Shown here piece after piece: positions 16,902 through 24,798 of a DNA stretch of 64,000 bases; position 1 is the stretch's first letter, and each line of letters opens with the position of its first letter. The position numbers and the translations under genes are program-made. The stretch is taken from the NCBI RefSeq assembly GCF_037023755.1, contig NZ_CP146100.1:2730501-2794500 (forward strand). The letters are read 5' to 3'. This DNA is from Saccharopolyspora sp. SCSIO 74807. GTDB lineage: Bacteria > Actinomycetota > Actinomycetes > Mycobacteriales > Pseudonocardiaceae. The notes beneath the pieces were generated by a model. It did no database searches. It had not been told where the DNA came from and saw nothing but the letters and a program-made list of their open reading frames with translations.

Positions 16902-17549
16902 ATGAGCGCCGAACCGTACGTCCCCGCCCGCGCACGACTGCCCGGCCTGCGAAAAGCGGTGCAGTCGTGCGCGGGCTGCGCTCTGCACCGGGACGCCACG
17001 CAAGCCGTGTTCGGCAGCGGTTCGGAATCCGCGCGGCTGGTACTCGTCGGCGAACAACCCGGTGACCAGGAGGACCGCAAGGGACAACCATTCAGCGGCC
17101 CGGCTGGCGGCCTGCTCGACCGTGCCCTGGAACGCGCGGGAATCGACCGCGACGATGCCTACGTCACCAACGCCACCAAGCACTTCAAGTTCTCCCGGCA
17201 GCGCGGCAAGCGCCGCATCCACCAGAAACCCAACCGCAGCGAGGTGGCGGCCTGCTGGCCGTGGCTGGCCGCCGAACTCCGCGTCGTTGACCCGGACCTG
17301 GTGGTGTGCTTGGGCGCCACCGCCGCGCAAACCCTGCTCGGCACGACGTTCCGGCTCACCCGCTCCCGCGGCCGCCTCGTCGATCTGCCCGAGTCGGCAC
17401 TCGCCGGCCACCGTCACGGCCCGGCCCGCGCGCTCGCCACCATCCACCCGTCGGCCGTGCTGCGCGCCGACGACTCCGAGACGGAACTGGAAGGGCTGGT
17501 CAACGACCTACGAGTGGCCGCGGAAGCACTCGCGCCGACCTCCGGGTGA
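16902..17549 (+). CDS. udgX: UdgX-type uracil-DNA glycosylase
   Basis: 215 aa. Family-4-like uracil-DNA glycosylase with motif GEQPGDQEDRKGQPF at 50-64 and IHPSAVLR near 182. The insert KRRIH at 103-107 is diagnostic of UdgX: in Mycobacterium smegmatis its His forms a covalent bond with the abasic site after uracil removal, so the enzyme stays attached. His107 is present here. Cys23, Cys26 and Cys118 are likely iron-sulfur ligands. Starts 7 nt after ndh, probably the same operon. Confidence 0.93.
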   Translation: MSAEPYVPARARLPGLRKAVQSCAGCALHRDATQAVFGSGSESARLVLVGEQPGDQEDRKGQPFSGPAGGLLDRALERAGIDRDDAYVTNATKHFKFSRQRGKRRIHQKPNRSEVAACWPWLAAELRVVDPDLVVCLGATAAQTLLGTTFRLTRSRGRLVDLPESALAGHRHGPARALATIHPSAVLRADDSETELEGLVNDLRVAAEALAPTSG

Positions 17550-17654
17550 TCAAGTCGGCCCCCCGTGCTCGGGGCCTCGGCGGGCTGTTGTACGGTATGC
17601 AGGCACGCGGTGAACGGGACATCAAACCCCCGGGAAACCGCACCAACCGAACAA

Positions 17655-17730
17655 GGGGCTGTGGCGCAGCTGGTAGCGCACTTGACTGGCAGTCAAGGGG
17701 TCACGGGTTCGAATCCCGTCAGCTCCACCA
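17655..17730 (+). tRNA. tRNA-Ala (GGC)
   Basis: Complete cloverleaf. Acceptor GGGGCTG pairs with CAGCTCC, the anticodon loop is CTGGCAG (anticodon GGC), the T-arm is ACGGGTTCGAATCCCGT, and CCA is encoded at the 3' end, unlike the initiator tRNAs. It marks the left side of the halogenase region. Confidence 0.96.
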
Positions 17731-17749
17731 AGGGTTCTGACCCTGATCT

Positions 17750-17785
17750 GACCAGCGGTTTTGTTTGGCCGCTGGTCTTTTTGTC
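17750..17785 (+). terminator. Rho-independent terminator of tRNA-Ala
   Basis: A 9-bp stem GACCAGCGG (17750-17758) with CCGCTGGTC (17769-17777), followed by TTTTT. This is the clearest classical terminator in the window. Confidence 0.85.
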
Positions 17786-18029
17786 TTTCTAGCTAACCCA
17801 AGGTGCCGTGCTCAGGTCCTCAGCGTGGGCGTGGGCGGGGGTGGCCTTGTGCAGGTCCGGGCCTGGTCGGTGCGGTTGATCCCGGTGCCCGGCTTATTGG
17901 TGCCGGCGTCGGCAGCCCGCAGCGGACCGCGGGCCGCGCGACTTGGGTCCAGCAGCCCTCGTATGAACGCCACCCCGGCCCTGCCACGACTCGAGCAGCG
18001 CTCGCAGGACGGGCGCCGAGTCTGCGTCG

Positions 18030-18331
18030 GACGGTTGGCAGCATGCCTCCGTCGACAGAGATGGCGACGCCGGTGAGGTAGGAGGCGAGGAAGGCGATCA
18101 GTTCTGCGGTTCCTCCGGCTGCCCGGGGCGGCCGAGCGGGGCGGCAAGGCGCCGGTGGAACTCCTTGCGGATGGTGTCCAGGTCGCGGCCGGTGGTTTCG
18201 GCTTCGTGCAGCAGGCTGGCTTCGACGGCGCCGGTCTCGATGACGCCGGGCATGACCGCGGTCACGCGCACGCCGTGCGGGCCGCAGGCGTGGGCGAGGC
18301 TCTTGCTGTAGGAGTTCAGGGCGGCGTAGGG
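18030..18331 (-). pseudogene. Remnant of a short-chain dehydrogenase (SDR)
   Basis: Two adjoining frames on the minus strand spell the C-terminal 100 residues of an SDR. The first (18331-18110) has YAALNSYSKSLAHACGPHGV, then a conserved PG-type loop, and ends QPEE. The second (from 18107) continues AELIAFLASYLTGVAISVDGG. A single-base deletion at about 18108 puts a stop after PEEPQN. The N-terminal half with the nucleotide-binding site is missing, and about four residues seem lost before YLTG. It is therefore not functional. Confidence 0.75.
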
Positions 18332-18509
18332 ACGCCGCACGATCGCGGTCCTTCGGCGCAGACCGACTTGGCCGCCGAGACGGAAAAGGCGCCGCTCCAC
18401 TGGAGTCGAACAAGACGTTGGGCGAGAAATTCTCCGGACGGCCGAGCCGTTGTCGAGAATCCCGACTTGGCTGCGGGCGTCGAGATCGATCCGCCCCGGT
18501 TGTTTCCAG

Positions 18510-18570
18510 GAATGCGGAAATGTTGCGGCGCGACGCGCAATTGTTCGGTGGTTCGACGGATTCCGCATTC
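18510..18570. promoter_or_regulatory. 10-bp inverted repeat upstream of the halogenase cluster
   Basis: GAATGCGGAA (18510-18519) and TTCCGCATTC (18561-18570) are perfect inverted copies separated by 41 bp, about 80 bp before the adenylation gene. Lower-GC sequence lies between. They could be paired operator half-sites or the ends of a lost element. The rest of 18332-18648 shows no gene. Confidence 0.5.
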
Positions 18571-18648
18571 ACGCTGTTGGTGGTGTGCGGTCTGGTAGGG
18601 CGCGGGTAGCTTGACGAGTTGTACCGGGGGTCGAAATTTGGGGGTGCG

Positions 18649-20154
18649 GTGCTTCATCGGAACGCGAGTGGGCGCGCAGTGATCGAAAGGTTCACCTCGA
18701 TCGCCGCCAGGTTCTCGGACGCGGTCGCCGTACGGGATTCGGGTGGCGCGGAACTCACCTACAACGAGCTGTACGAGAACGCTCAGGACCTGGCCGACGA
18801 ACTGCTTCGCGCGGACGTCGATCCAGCGGGGCTGATCGCGGTGGACATTCCTTCCGGCATCGATTCCACTATCGCGTTCGTCGCGGTCTGGCTGCTCGGC
18901 GGGGCTTACCTTCCGCTGGCTCGTTCCGGTCCTTCCGCGCGGAACGAGCGGATCATCGCGGATGCCGCTCCGCAGGCCGTCCTGACCCTGGCCGGGGACG
19001 ACTCGGCTGCACCGCTGCTGTGCGGGAAGTACGCGCTCGAGCTGCGACCGGGCTCCCGACGGCCGACGGCGGGTACGGCCTACGTCATCTACACCTCGGG
19101 GACCACGGGCGTGCCGAAAGGTGTCCCGGTTTCGCAGCGGAACCTGACCGCGTTGTTCGATGCGGTCGCGCCCTGGTTCGACGTCGGGTTGGCCGACCGG
19201 TGGCTGGTGTTCCACTCGCCCGCTTTCGACTTTTCGGTGTGGGAATTGTGGGGCGCGTTGAGCACCGGAGGAACCGCGGTGATCCCGGACGGCTGGACCG
19301 TCCGGGATCCGCACCGGTGCGCGGAACTGATCCGGCGCGAGGGGATATCCGTGCTGAGCCAGACACCGACGGCTTTCCGGGAGCTGTCGCCGGAACTGTG
19401 CGCGGGAAATCCCGGGAGCCTGCGAATCCGGTACGTGGTGTTCGGCGGGGAGCGGCTGCAAGCGGGCCTGCTCGCGAAGTTCCGGGAAATCTCGCCGGCA
19501 GTGCTGTACAACATGTACGGAATCACGGAGGTCACCGTGCACGCCACGATCCGCCGGATATCCCTGAACGACATCGAATGCAACGGGCAGAACATCGGCG
19601 AGCCGCTGCCAGGATTCGCCGCCCGCGTCGTCGATGAGCACGACCAGCCGGTAACGCCGGGCAACGCGGGAGAGCTGCTGCTGTCCGGGCCGCAGGTGGT
19701 GGCGGGCTACCTCGGCCGGCCGGAGCTCACCGCGGAGAAGTTCACCGCCGCGTCCGGACGGGTGTTCTACCGCAGCGGCGACCTTGTGCGGTGGGAAGAC
19801 GACGGGCTGGTGTACGTGGGCCGCAACGACGACCAGGTGAAGATTCGCGGGCACCGCATCGAACTGGGTGAGGTCGAGCGCGCGCTGCAAACCGTCCCGG
19901 AGGTCTCCGCGGCGGTCTGCGTCGCGCTGCGCGGGGACGGCGGAACCCGGCTCGCGTGCGGATACCTCACCGCAGGCAGCACCGAACTGCCCCGCAGAAG
20001 GTGGCGGCAGGCCCTCGCGGACCGGCTGCCCGCCTACATGATCCCGGAAGCGTTCACCCGCCTGGAAACGATCCCGCGAACAGACAACGGAAAGATCGAC
20101 CGCGCAGCACTCGAGCAGATGTTCCGGAGGGCGCCGTGCAAGCCGATGCCATGA
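18649..20154 (+). CDS. Stand-alone NRPS adenylation domain, probable threonine activator
   Basis: 501 aa from GTG 18649 (TTG 18619 would add 10). All adenylation core motifs are present: A3 YVIYTSGTTGVPKG, A4 FDFSVWELWG, A5 NMYGITEVT, A7 YRSGDLVRW, A8 GRNDDQVKIRGHRIELGEVE and A10 NGKIDRAAL with its lysine. Aligning by eye to GrsA positions gives the pocket code D-F-W-S-V-G-M-V-H-K, two changes from the threonine code DFWNIGMVHK. It should adenylate L-Thr and load it on the carrier encoded next. There is no condensation domain. GGGGGT lies just before the GTG. Confidence 0.88.
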   Translation: MLHRNASGRAVIERFTSIAARFSDAVAVRDSGGAELTYNELYENAQDLADELLRADVDPAGLIAVDIPSGIDSTIAFVAVWLLGGAYLPLARSGPSARNERIIADAAPQAVLTLAGDDSAAPLLCGKYALELRPGSRRPTAGTAYVIYTSGTTGVPKGVPVSQRNLTALFDAVAPWFDVGLADRWLVFHSPAFDFSVWELWGALSTGGTAVIPDGWTVRDPHRCAELIRREGISVLSQTPTAFRELSPELCAGNPGSLRIRYVVFGGERLQAGLLAKFREISPAVLYNMYGITEVTVHATIRRISLNDIECNGQNIGEPLPGFAARVVDEHDQPVTPGNAGELLLSGPQVVAGYLGRPELTAEKFTAASGRVFYRSGDLVRWEDDGLVYVGRNDDQVKIRGHRIELGEVERALQTVPEVSAAVCVALRGDGGTRLACGYLTAGSTELPRRRWRQALADRLPAYMIPEAFTRLETIPRTDNGKIDRAALEQMFRRAPCKPMP

Positions 20155-20399
20155 AGTCCGATGCCGCGAAAATCGAACGATCGGTCGTGGAGTGGCTCCG
20201 CGCCGAACTGGATGATCCCGAAATCACCGCCTCCGACAATTTCCTGGACGTCGGTGCGCATTCGCTCACCTTCGCCAAGCTCAACAGGTTCCTGAGCGAT
20301 TCCTTCGGGGTCGCCCTGGAAGCGCGGGAAACCTACGAGGCCCCGCTGCACGAGGCCGTCGCAAACCGACGTTCCGTCGATCGACCAGCGCACCGGTAG
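20136..20399 (+). CDS. Free-standing peptidyl carrier (T) protein
   Basis: 87 aa. A single carrier domain with the phosphopantetheine serine in NFLDVGAHSLTFAKL, a variant of the usual GGHS. GTG 20136 is placed 5 nt after CGGAGG and overlaps the end of the adenylation gene by 19 nt; ATG 20151 (ATGA overlap) is an alternative. It is the likely platform that holds the activated amino acid during halogenation, like the T domain of SyrB1. Confidence 0.88.
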   Translation: MQADAMKSDAAKIERSVVEWLRAELDDPEITASDNFLDVGAHSLTFAKLNRFLSDSFGVALEARETYEAPLHEAVANRRSVDRPAHR

Positions 20400-20408
20400 G
20401 AGATTGCC

Positions 20409-21368
20409 GTGACCGAGAACCTCGACATCGACCACTCGCTGTCCGCTGCGGACGAGGAGTTCTTCCAGCGGAACGGCTACATCGGCCCGATCACCGTCTA
20501 CACCCCCGAAGAAATGGACGAGATGTGGCGGACGGTCCGCAGGCAGACGCTGGACCGATCGCACGCGGCCTACCCGGAAGACGCCAGTTCCGGCGGAACG
20601 AACATCGCGAACTACGACCGCCACCTGGACATCGACCTGCTCGCGCAGCACGTCTGCAACGCGCGCATCGTCGATCGCGTCGCCTCGGTGCTGGGGCCGG
20701 ACATCCTCTGCTGGCGCACCGAGTTCTTCCCCAAGTACCCGGGCGACGAGGGAACCGACTGGCACCAGGCGGACACCTTCGCCAACGCGAGCGGAAAGCC
20801 GCAGATCCTCTGGCCCGGCGAGTCCGAGGACGACTTCGGGGCGGGCACGATCACGGTGTGGACCGCGTTCACCGAGTCGACCCGGGAGAACGGCTGCCTG
20901 CAGATCATCCCGGGTTCCCAGAACAAGATGAACTACGACGAGACGAAGCGCATGGACTACAGCGAGTCCCGCATCAATGCCGAGCAGAAGGACGGGATCG
21001 CGCGGGGGTTCTTCGGATACGATTACCGGCAGCTGCAGATCGATCCGGACTGGACGCCCAACGAATCCGACGCCTTCTCGCTGGTGATGGAGAAGGGCCA
21101 GTGCGTCATCTTCTGGTCGACGCTGATGCACGCTTCGCTGCCGAACACGAGCGAGGGCAAGAACTATCGCATGGGCTTCGCCTCCCGATATGTGCCGACC
21201 AAGGTCCGCGTCTATCCGGACACCGACTCGGTGCAGGAGTACGGCGGGAGCATTCCGCTGGAGAACTACGGGGCCGTCGTGGCGCGCGGCGAAGACCGCT
21301 ACGGGCACAACCGGATCGCCACCCGGACGCTGCGCGGGACGCCGTTCCGGACTCGAACCGCTTCTTGA
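20409..21368 (+). CDS. SyrB2-like non-haem Fe(II)/2-oxoglutarate halogenase
   Basis: 319 aa. Close to SyrB2, the enzyme that chlorinates carrier-bound L-Thr in syringomycin synthesis. Shared stretches include [42 protein letters not shown] and [14 protein letters not shown]. Iron ligands are His119 and His241. The position that is Asp/Glu in hydroxylases is Ala121 (H119-Q-A121), which leaves a site for chloride: the halogenase signature. Arg254 should bind 2-oxoglutarate. GTG start with AGGAG 6 nt upstream, 9 nt after the carrier gene. Expected reaction: Thr-S-carrier to 4-chloro-Thr-S-carrier. Confidence 0.95.
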   Translation: MTENLDIDHSLSAADEEFFQRNGYIGPITVYTPEEMDEMWRTVRRQTLDRSHAAYPEDASSGGTNIANYDRHLDIDLLAQHVCNARIVDRVASVLGPDILCWRTEFFPKYPGDEGTDWHQADTFANASGKPQILWPGESEDDFGAGTITVWTAFTESTRENGCLQIIPGSQNKMNYDETKRMDYSESRINAEQKDGIARGFFGYDYRQLQIDPDWTPNESDAFSLVMEKGQCVIFWSTLMHASLPNTSEGKNYRMGFASRYVPTKVRVYPDTDSVQEYGGSIPLENYGAVVARGEDRYGHNRIATRTLRGTPFRTRTAS

Positions 21369-21432
21369 CGCGGCCCGGCCCGGTGCTGCGAAGCGCCGCG
21401 CGACCGTTAGACCATACGGTACGATCGGTGAA

Positions 21433-22131
21433 ATGAACGATCCCGTGGTTCATCAACTCGCCGTGTACCTGGACGACACCTACGCGACCGAGGTCAGCAC
21501 CACCGTCATCGCCGGCGCGCTGCACGACGAGCAGCGCTGTCTCGCCGTCCGGGACAACATCGTGCATCCCCAGGGCGGCGGCCAGCCGGCGGACATCGCG
21601 ACGCTGAACGGGGCAGCGGCCTCGGTCGTCCGGGTGCAGCACGACCAGCCGCTGGTCGCGCTCGTGCCCGAGCTGCCTGCCGGGGAGCTGCCCGCGGTGG
21701 GCGAGCGGGTTTCCGTCGCGGTGGACCGGGCCGCCCGGCTCGAGCACGCCGCCCTGCACACCGCGGGTCACCTGGTGGATGCGGCCGTGCGCGCGCGGGA
21801 TTACCGGCACATCGTCAGCAATCACTTTCCCGGCCAGGCCCGCATCGAGTTCGAGGCGGGCACGGCATTGGAAGACGCCGAGGAGTTCGTCGCCACGGTG
21901 CAGGCCGATGTGCACGCCGTGATCGACAAGGACCTGCCGGTCGAGGCGTACTGGGCGGACGGGCGCCGCTACGTGCGGATCGGCGAGTTCTCGCTGGACG
22001 AGTGCGCCGGCACGCACGTTTCGCACCTGGACGAACTCGCCGATCTGGTGGTCCGCTCGGCCAAGGTGAAGAAGGGACGGCTCAAGGTTGGCTACTCCGC
22101 GCGCTACCGCGAAGGGGCGGACCGGCGGTAA
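21433..22131 (+). CDS. AlaX-like trans-editing tRNA deacylase
   Basis: 232 aa. Related to the editing domain of alanyl- and threonyl-tRNA synthetases. Zinc ligands are H109-x3-H113 (HTAGH) and C191-x3-H195 (CAGTH), and the glycine-rich HPQGGGQPADI is at 45-55. The size fits the AlaX-M type. In the cluster it most likely removes the halogenated amino acid from wrongly charged tRNA and so protects the producer, comparable to FthB, the fluorothreonyl-tRNA deacylase of Streptomyces cattleya. General Ala/Ser editing is the alternative. The 64-nt upstream gap contains ACCGT/ACGGT arms and TACGAT, a possible own promoter. Confidence 0.85.
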   Translation: MNDPVVHQLAVYLDDTYATEVSTTVIAGALHDEQRCLAVRDNIVHPQGGGQPADIATLNGAAASVVRVQHDQPLVALVPELPAGELPAVGERVSVAVDRAARLEHAALHTAGHLVDAAVRARDYRHIVSNHFPGQARIEFEAGTALEDAEEFVATVQADVHAVIDKDLPVEAYWADGRRYVRIGEFSLDECAGTHVSHLDELADLVVRSAKVKKGRLKVGYSARYREGADRR

Positions 22132-23056
22132 CGAAGCGTGGGCGGCCCGGCTCGGCCGTTCCGCATCGGCCGGGGATCTCGCGGTCGTCGGCGTCGCGGC
22201 GGTGTGGGGGTCGTCCTACGCCGTGATGCAGGCCGTCAACGCCACCGGCCTGTCCTTCCCCAACTTCCTCGCGCTGCGGTTCGCCGCGGCCGCGTTGCCG
22301 CTGCTGGTCTACGCGGTTCTCGCGCGGGTCCGTTTGAATCGGCGCGAACTGCGCCACGGGCTGCTCTACGGCGCGCTGCTGTTCACGATCCTGCTGCTGG
22401 AGACGTCCGGGGTGGCCTACACCAGCGCTGCCAACGCGGGGTTCCTGATCACCCTGTCGGTGATCCTGGTGCCGCTCTACAGCAGGGTGTTCGGCGGAGT
22501 GCGGCAGCGGCCCGCGATCTACGCGCTATCGGCCGTAGCGCTGCTCGGGTGCGCAGCGTTGACGCTGGGGAGCTCCGGGGCGCCGTTCGCGGTGCGGCCG
22601 GGCGATGGGCTGATCCTGGCGGCGGCTCTGGTGCGCGCTTACCAGATCTTCTCGTTCGGGCGGACCTCGAGCCATCGCGACTTCAACGTGCTGTCGGTGA
22701 CGCTGGTCGAGGTCGTCGTGGTCGCCGCGCTGAGCCTTCTGGTGTCGCCGCTGTTCGGTCCGCTGCTGACCGAGCAGGTTTCCGCGATCACGCCGGGGGT
22801 GTGGGTGCTGATCGCGTACCTCGGCGTGCTGGGCACCGCGTTCGCGTTCGCGGCGCAGCTGTTCGCGGCTCGCCGGACCAGCGCCACGCGGGTCGCCATC
22901 ATCATGTCCACCGAGCCGGTCTTCGCGGCGTTCTTCGCGATCGTCCTGCGCGGGGAGGGGCTGATGCTCATGCAGATCGTGGGCGGGGTGCTGATCGTCG
23001 TCGCGGCCGCGTTCGGGCGCCTGCTGGAGAACCGCGCGCAGGAGGCCGCGGCGTGA
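22088..23056 (+). CDS. EamA/DMT-family transporter, probable exporter
   Basis: 322 aa with ten predicted membrane helices in two EamA halves (GVAAVWGSSYAVMQ at the first helix, TEPVFAAFFAIVLRGE near the ninth). Members export amino acids and metabolites. The only in-frame start upstream of helix 1 is TTG 22088, overlapping the deacylase gene by 44 nt. Its place between the deacylase and thioesterase suggests export of the pathway product. Confidence 0.85.
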   Translation: MATPRATAKGRTGGNEAWAARLGRSASAGDLAVVGVAAVWGSSYAVMQAVNATGLSFPNFLALRFAAAALPLLVYAVLARVRLNRRELRHGLLYGALLFTILLLETSGVAYTSAANAGFLITLSVILVPLYSRVFGGVRQRPAIYALSAVALLGCAALTLGSSGAPFAVRPGDGLILAAALVRAYQIFSFGRTSSHRDFNVLSVTLVEVVVVAALSLLVSPLFGPLLTEQVSAITPGVWVLIAYLGVLGTAFAFAAQLFAARRTSATRVAIIMSTEPVFAAFFAIVLRGEGLMLMQIVGGVLIVVAAAFGRLLENRAQEAAA

Positions 23057-23742
23057 CGCCGGCCGGTCGGCTTCCGGCTGTCGCGCTCATCCCACCTGCC
23101 TGCTGCGGCGCGGGCTACTTCCGCCGACTCCGCCGGGCGCTGGGGGCCGGGGTGGAGATCTGCGGAGTCGAGTTGCCCGGCCGCGGACGCCGGTACCGGG
23201 AACCCGCGCTGACCTCGGCTGAACGGGCTCTCCGGGACGTGCAAGCGCAGGTTCCGCACTCGGTGGGGGTGGTTTACGGCGAGAGCCTGGGCGCCTACAT
23301 CGGCCTGGCGCTGCTCGCCGAGCGCGGCGTGGGGACCTGCCTGATCGCCGCGTCCAATCCGGCTCCGCGCACTCGCGACGACATCGATCTCGCGGGCATC
23401 GATTCGCTCGACGGCGCCGCCGCGATCCTGTCCCGGCTCGGCGGCGGTCCGCCTGCGGAGCTGGGGCAGGACCCCGCCGTCGCCGCGCAGGCGCACGCGC
23501 TGATCCGGAGTGATCTGCTGCTTTCGCAGGGATTCATCGAGCTGACCCGGCGGCTGGTGGTGGACGGGGACGTTCGCGTGCTCGCCGCTTCCGAGGACGG
23601 CGGGATGCAGCAGCCGGAGGCCTGGCAGCGGCACACCCGGGGTTCGTGCAGCACGGTTCGGCTGACGGGACCGCATCTGCTCTCCGGCGCGAATCCACGC
23701 GGTGTCGCCGATGCCGTCCTCGCAGTGCTGCGGGAACGGTGA
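23053..23742 (+). CDS. Type II thioesterase
   Basis: 229 aa alpha/beta hydrolase. Nucleophile Ser78 in GESLG, a GRGRR motif after strand 2 (LPGRGRRYREP) and a C-terminal GPHLL with the catalytic His are typical of stand-alone thioesterases of NRPS clusters. Here, with no condensation domain, it probably releases the finished amino acid from the carrier. GTG 23053 overlaps the exporter stop (GTGA). Confidence 0.88.
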   Translation: MTPAGRLPAVALIPPACCGAGYFRRLRRALGAGVEICGVELPGRGRRYREPALTSAERALRDVQAQVPHSVGVVYGESLGAYIGLALLAERGVGTCLIAASNPAPRTRDDIDLAGIDSLDGAAAILSRLGGGPPAELGQDPAVAAQAHALIRSDLLLSQGFIELTRRLVVDGDVRVLAASEDGGMQQPEAWQRHTRGSCSTVRLTGPHLLSGANPRGVADAVLAVLRER

Positions 23743-23745
23743 CGG

Positions 23746-24336
23746 TCATTGCCGCGCGGCGCTGTCCACGTGCAACGGCGAGGCGATCACGACGGTGATG
23801 TCGGCCGGGTCCGCACCGGTCGAGTACGTGTGCGGCTGATCGCCGGGGAAGGACAGGCAATCACCGGGAGCGAGATCCGCGAGATCGGCGTTCGCGCCCG
23901 CGCGGAGCTCACCCGAGGCCACGATGAGGCTTTCGATCGTTCCGGGCGCGTGCGGCGCACCCGTCGTTTCGTGTTCGGCCGGGATCCGGAGCCGCCAGAT
24001 CTCGACCGAGTAGCTGCCGTGCAGGCGCCGCAGCAGTTCGCGCGTGGGGCCGTCCGGATCGCCGGGCGTGCCGGGCACTTTCACGGACGTTTCGGTGCTT
24101 TGGAAGCTCACGAGGTCGGCCAGCGGCAGCGCCAGCGCCACCGCCAGCGCGTCCAAGGTGCCGATCGTGGGGTTGCCGCTGCCGGCTTCGATGCTGGAAA
24201 GCGCCGCTTTGCTGATGCCTGCGCGACGGGCCAGCTCGGCACTGGTGAGGCCGCGGGCGCTGCGGATGCGCTTGACGTGCGCGCCGATCGCGCGGCCCGT
24301 CGAGCGCGACACCGGATCGCCTTGGGCCTGCGTCAC
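23746..24336 (-). CDS. XRE-family regulator with cupin sensor domain
   Basis: 196 aa. Residues 14-70 form a helix-turn-helix (LTSAELARRAGISKAALSSIE) and the C-terminal 80 residues a cupin (PGDCLSFPGDQPHTYS). Such regulators bind a small ligand in the cupin barrel. GTG 24336 has GGAGGG upstream. It is convergent with the thioesterase, 3 nt apart, so it may be the cluster's own regulator, although the gene content does not prove this. Confidence 0.9.
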   Translation of the reverse strand: MTQAQGDPVSRSTGRAIGAHVKRIRSARGLTSAELARRAGISKAALSSIEAGSGNPTIGTLDALAVALALPLADLVSFQSTETSVKVPGTPGDPDGPTRELLRRLHGSYSVEIWRLRIPAEHETTGAPHAPGTIESLIVASGELRAGANADLADLAPGDCLSFPGDQPHTYSTGADPADITVVIASPLHVDSAARQ

Positions 24337-24430
24337 AATCCCTCCCGCGCACCGTGCTCGCAATGCAGTTCGACGCGCGGAGCGTAGCAACCGGTCCCGG
24401 CGCACACCGGAAACCGCCGCGTCGACGGGT

Positions 24431-24664
24431 TCATGGCCTGCGGCGGGGATGCGTGCAGCAGCACCAGCCCGATCGCGTCGTGCCCGGCTGCGCCGACCGC
24501 GGTGGGAGCAATGTGCCGTGCAGCGACCAGTTCTCGCCGTCCCGGCTCCAGTGCAGGTAGTCGCGCTGCCACGGCCGCCGCGCGACCAGCCGCCGTTCGT
24601 GCAGCTCGTGCTGGGTTTCCCACGCTCTTCCGATGCCGTGCAGCGCGCGCTGGAGCAACATCAT
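24431..24664 (-). CDS. Small hypothetical protein (77 aa)
   Basis: ATG 24664 with GGGAGG six nt upstream and an AT-rich promoter-like stretch behind it. Residues 1-55 are rich in Trp, Arg and His (WETQHELHERRLVARRPW, DYLHWSRDG), then a Pro/Arg/Cys-rich tail. I do not recognise the family. The good ribosome site and the palindrome upstream make a real gene likely. Confidence 0.6.
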   Translation of the reverse strand: MMLLQRALHGIGRAWETQHELHERRLVARRPWQRDYLHWSRDGENWSLHGTLLPPRSAQPGTTRSGWCCCTHPRRRP

Positions 24665-24675
24665 CGAGCCCTCCC

Positions 24676-24697
24676 TGTGTTCTTTAAAACGAACACA
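24676..24697. promoter_or_regulatory. Palindromic operator-like site
   Basis: TGTGTTC-TTTAAAAC-GAACACA, 7-bp arms around an 8-bp AT-rich centre, between a possible -10 (TATATC on the minus strand, near 24706) and the start of the 77-aa gene. A typical position for a repressor site. The arm order (GTTC outside, GAAC inside) is opposite to the LexA box. Confidence 0.5.
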
Positions 24698-24798
24698 CAG
24701 GAAGATATAACAGCCGATGTGCCGATGAAAGTCGCCCGGTCGCAGGCAACCACGTTCTTTCCGCGGCTCACGCGCACGCGCCGGCTCGGCGGCGGGGA

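Noticed and set aside
17731-24664. Direct attachment-site repeats flanking the halogenase block
   Set aside because: I looked for a second copy of the tRNA-Ala 3' end on the right side and did not find one by eye, so no att site is claimed.
24676-24697. LexA (SOS) box
   Set aside because: The arms read GTTC...GAAC with 8 bp between; the actinobacterial SOS box is GAAC-N4-GTTC.
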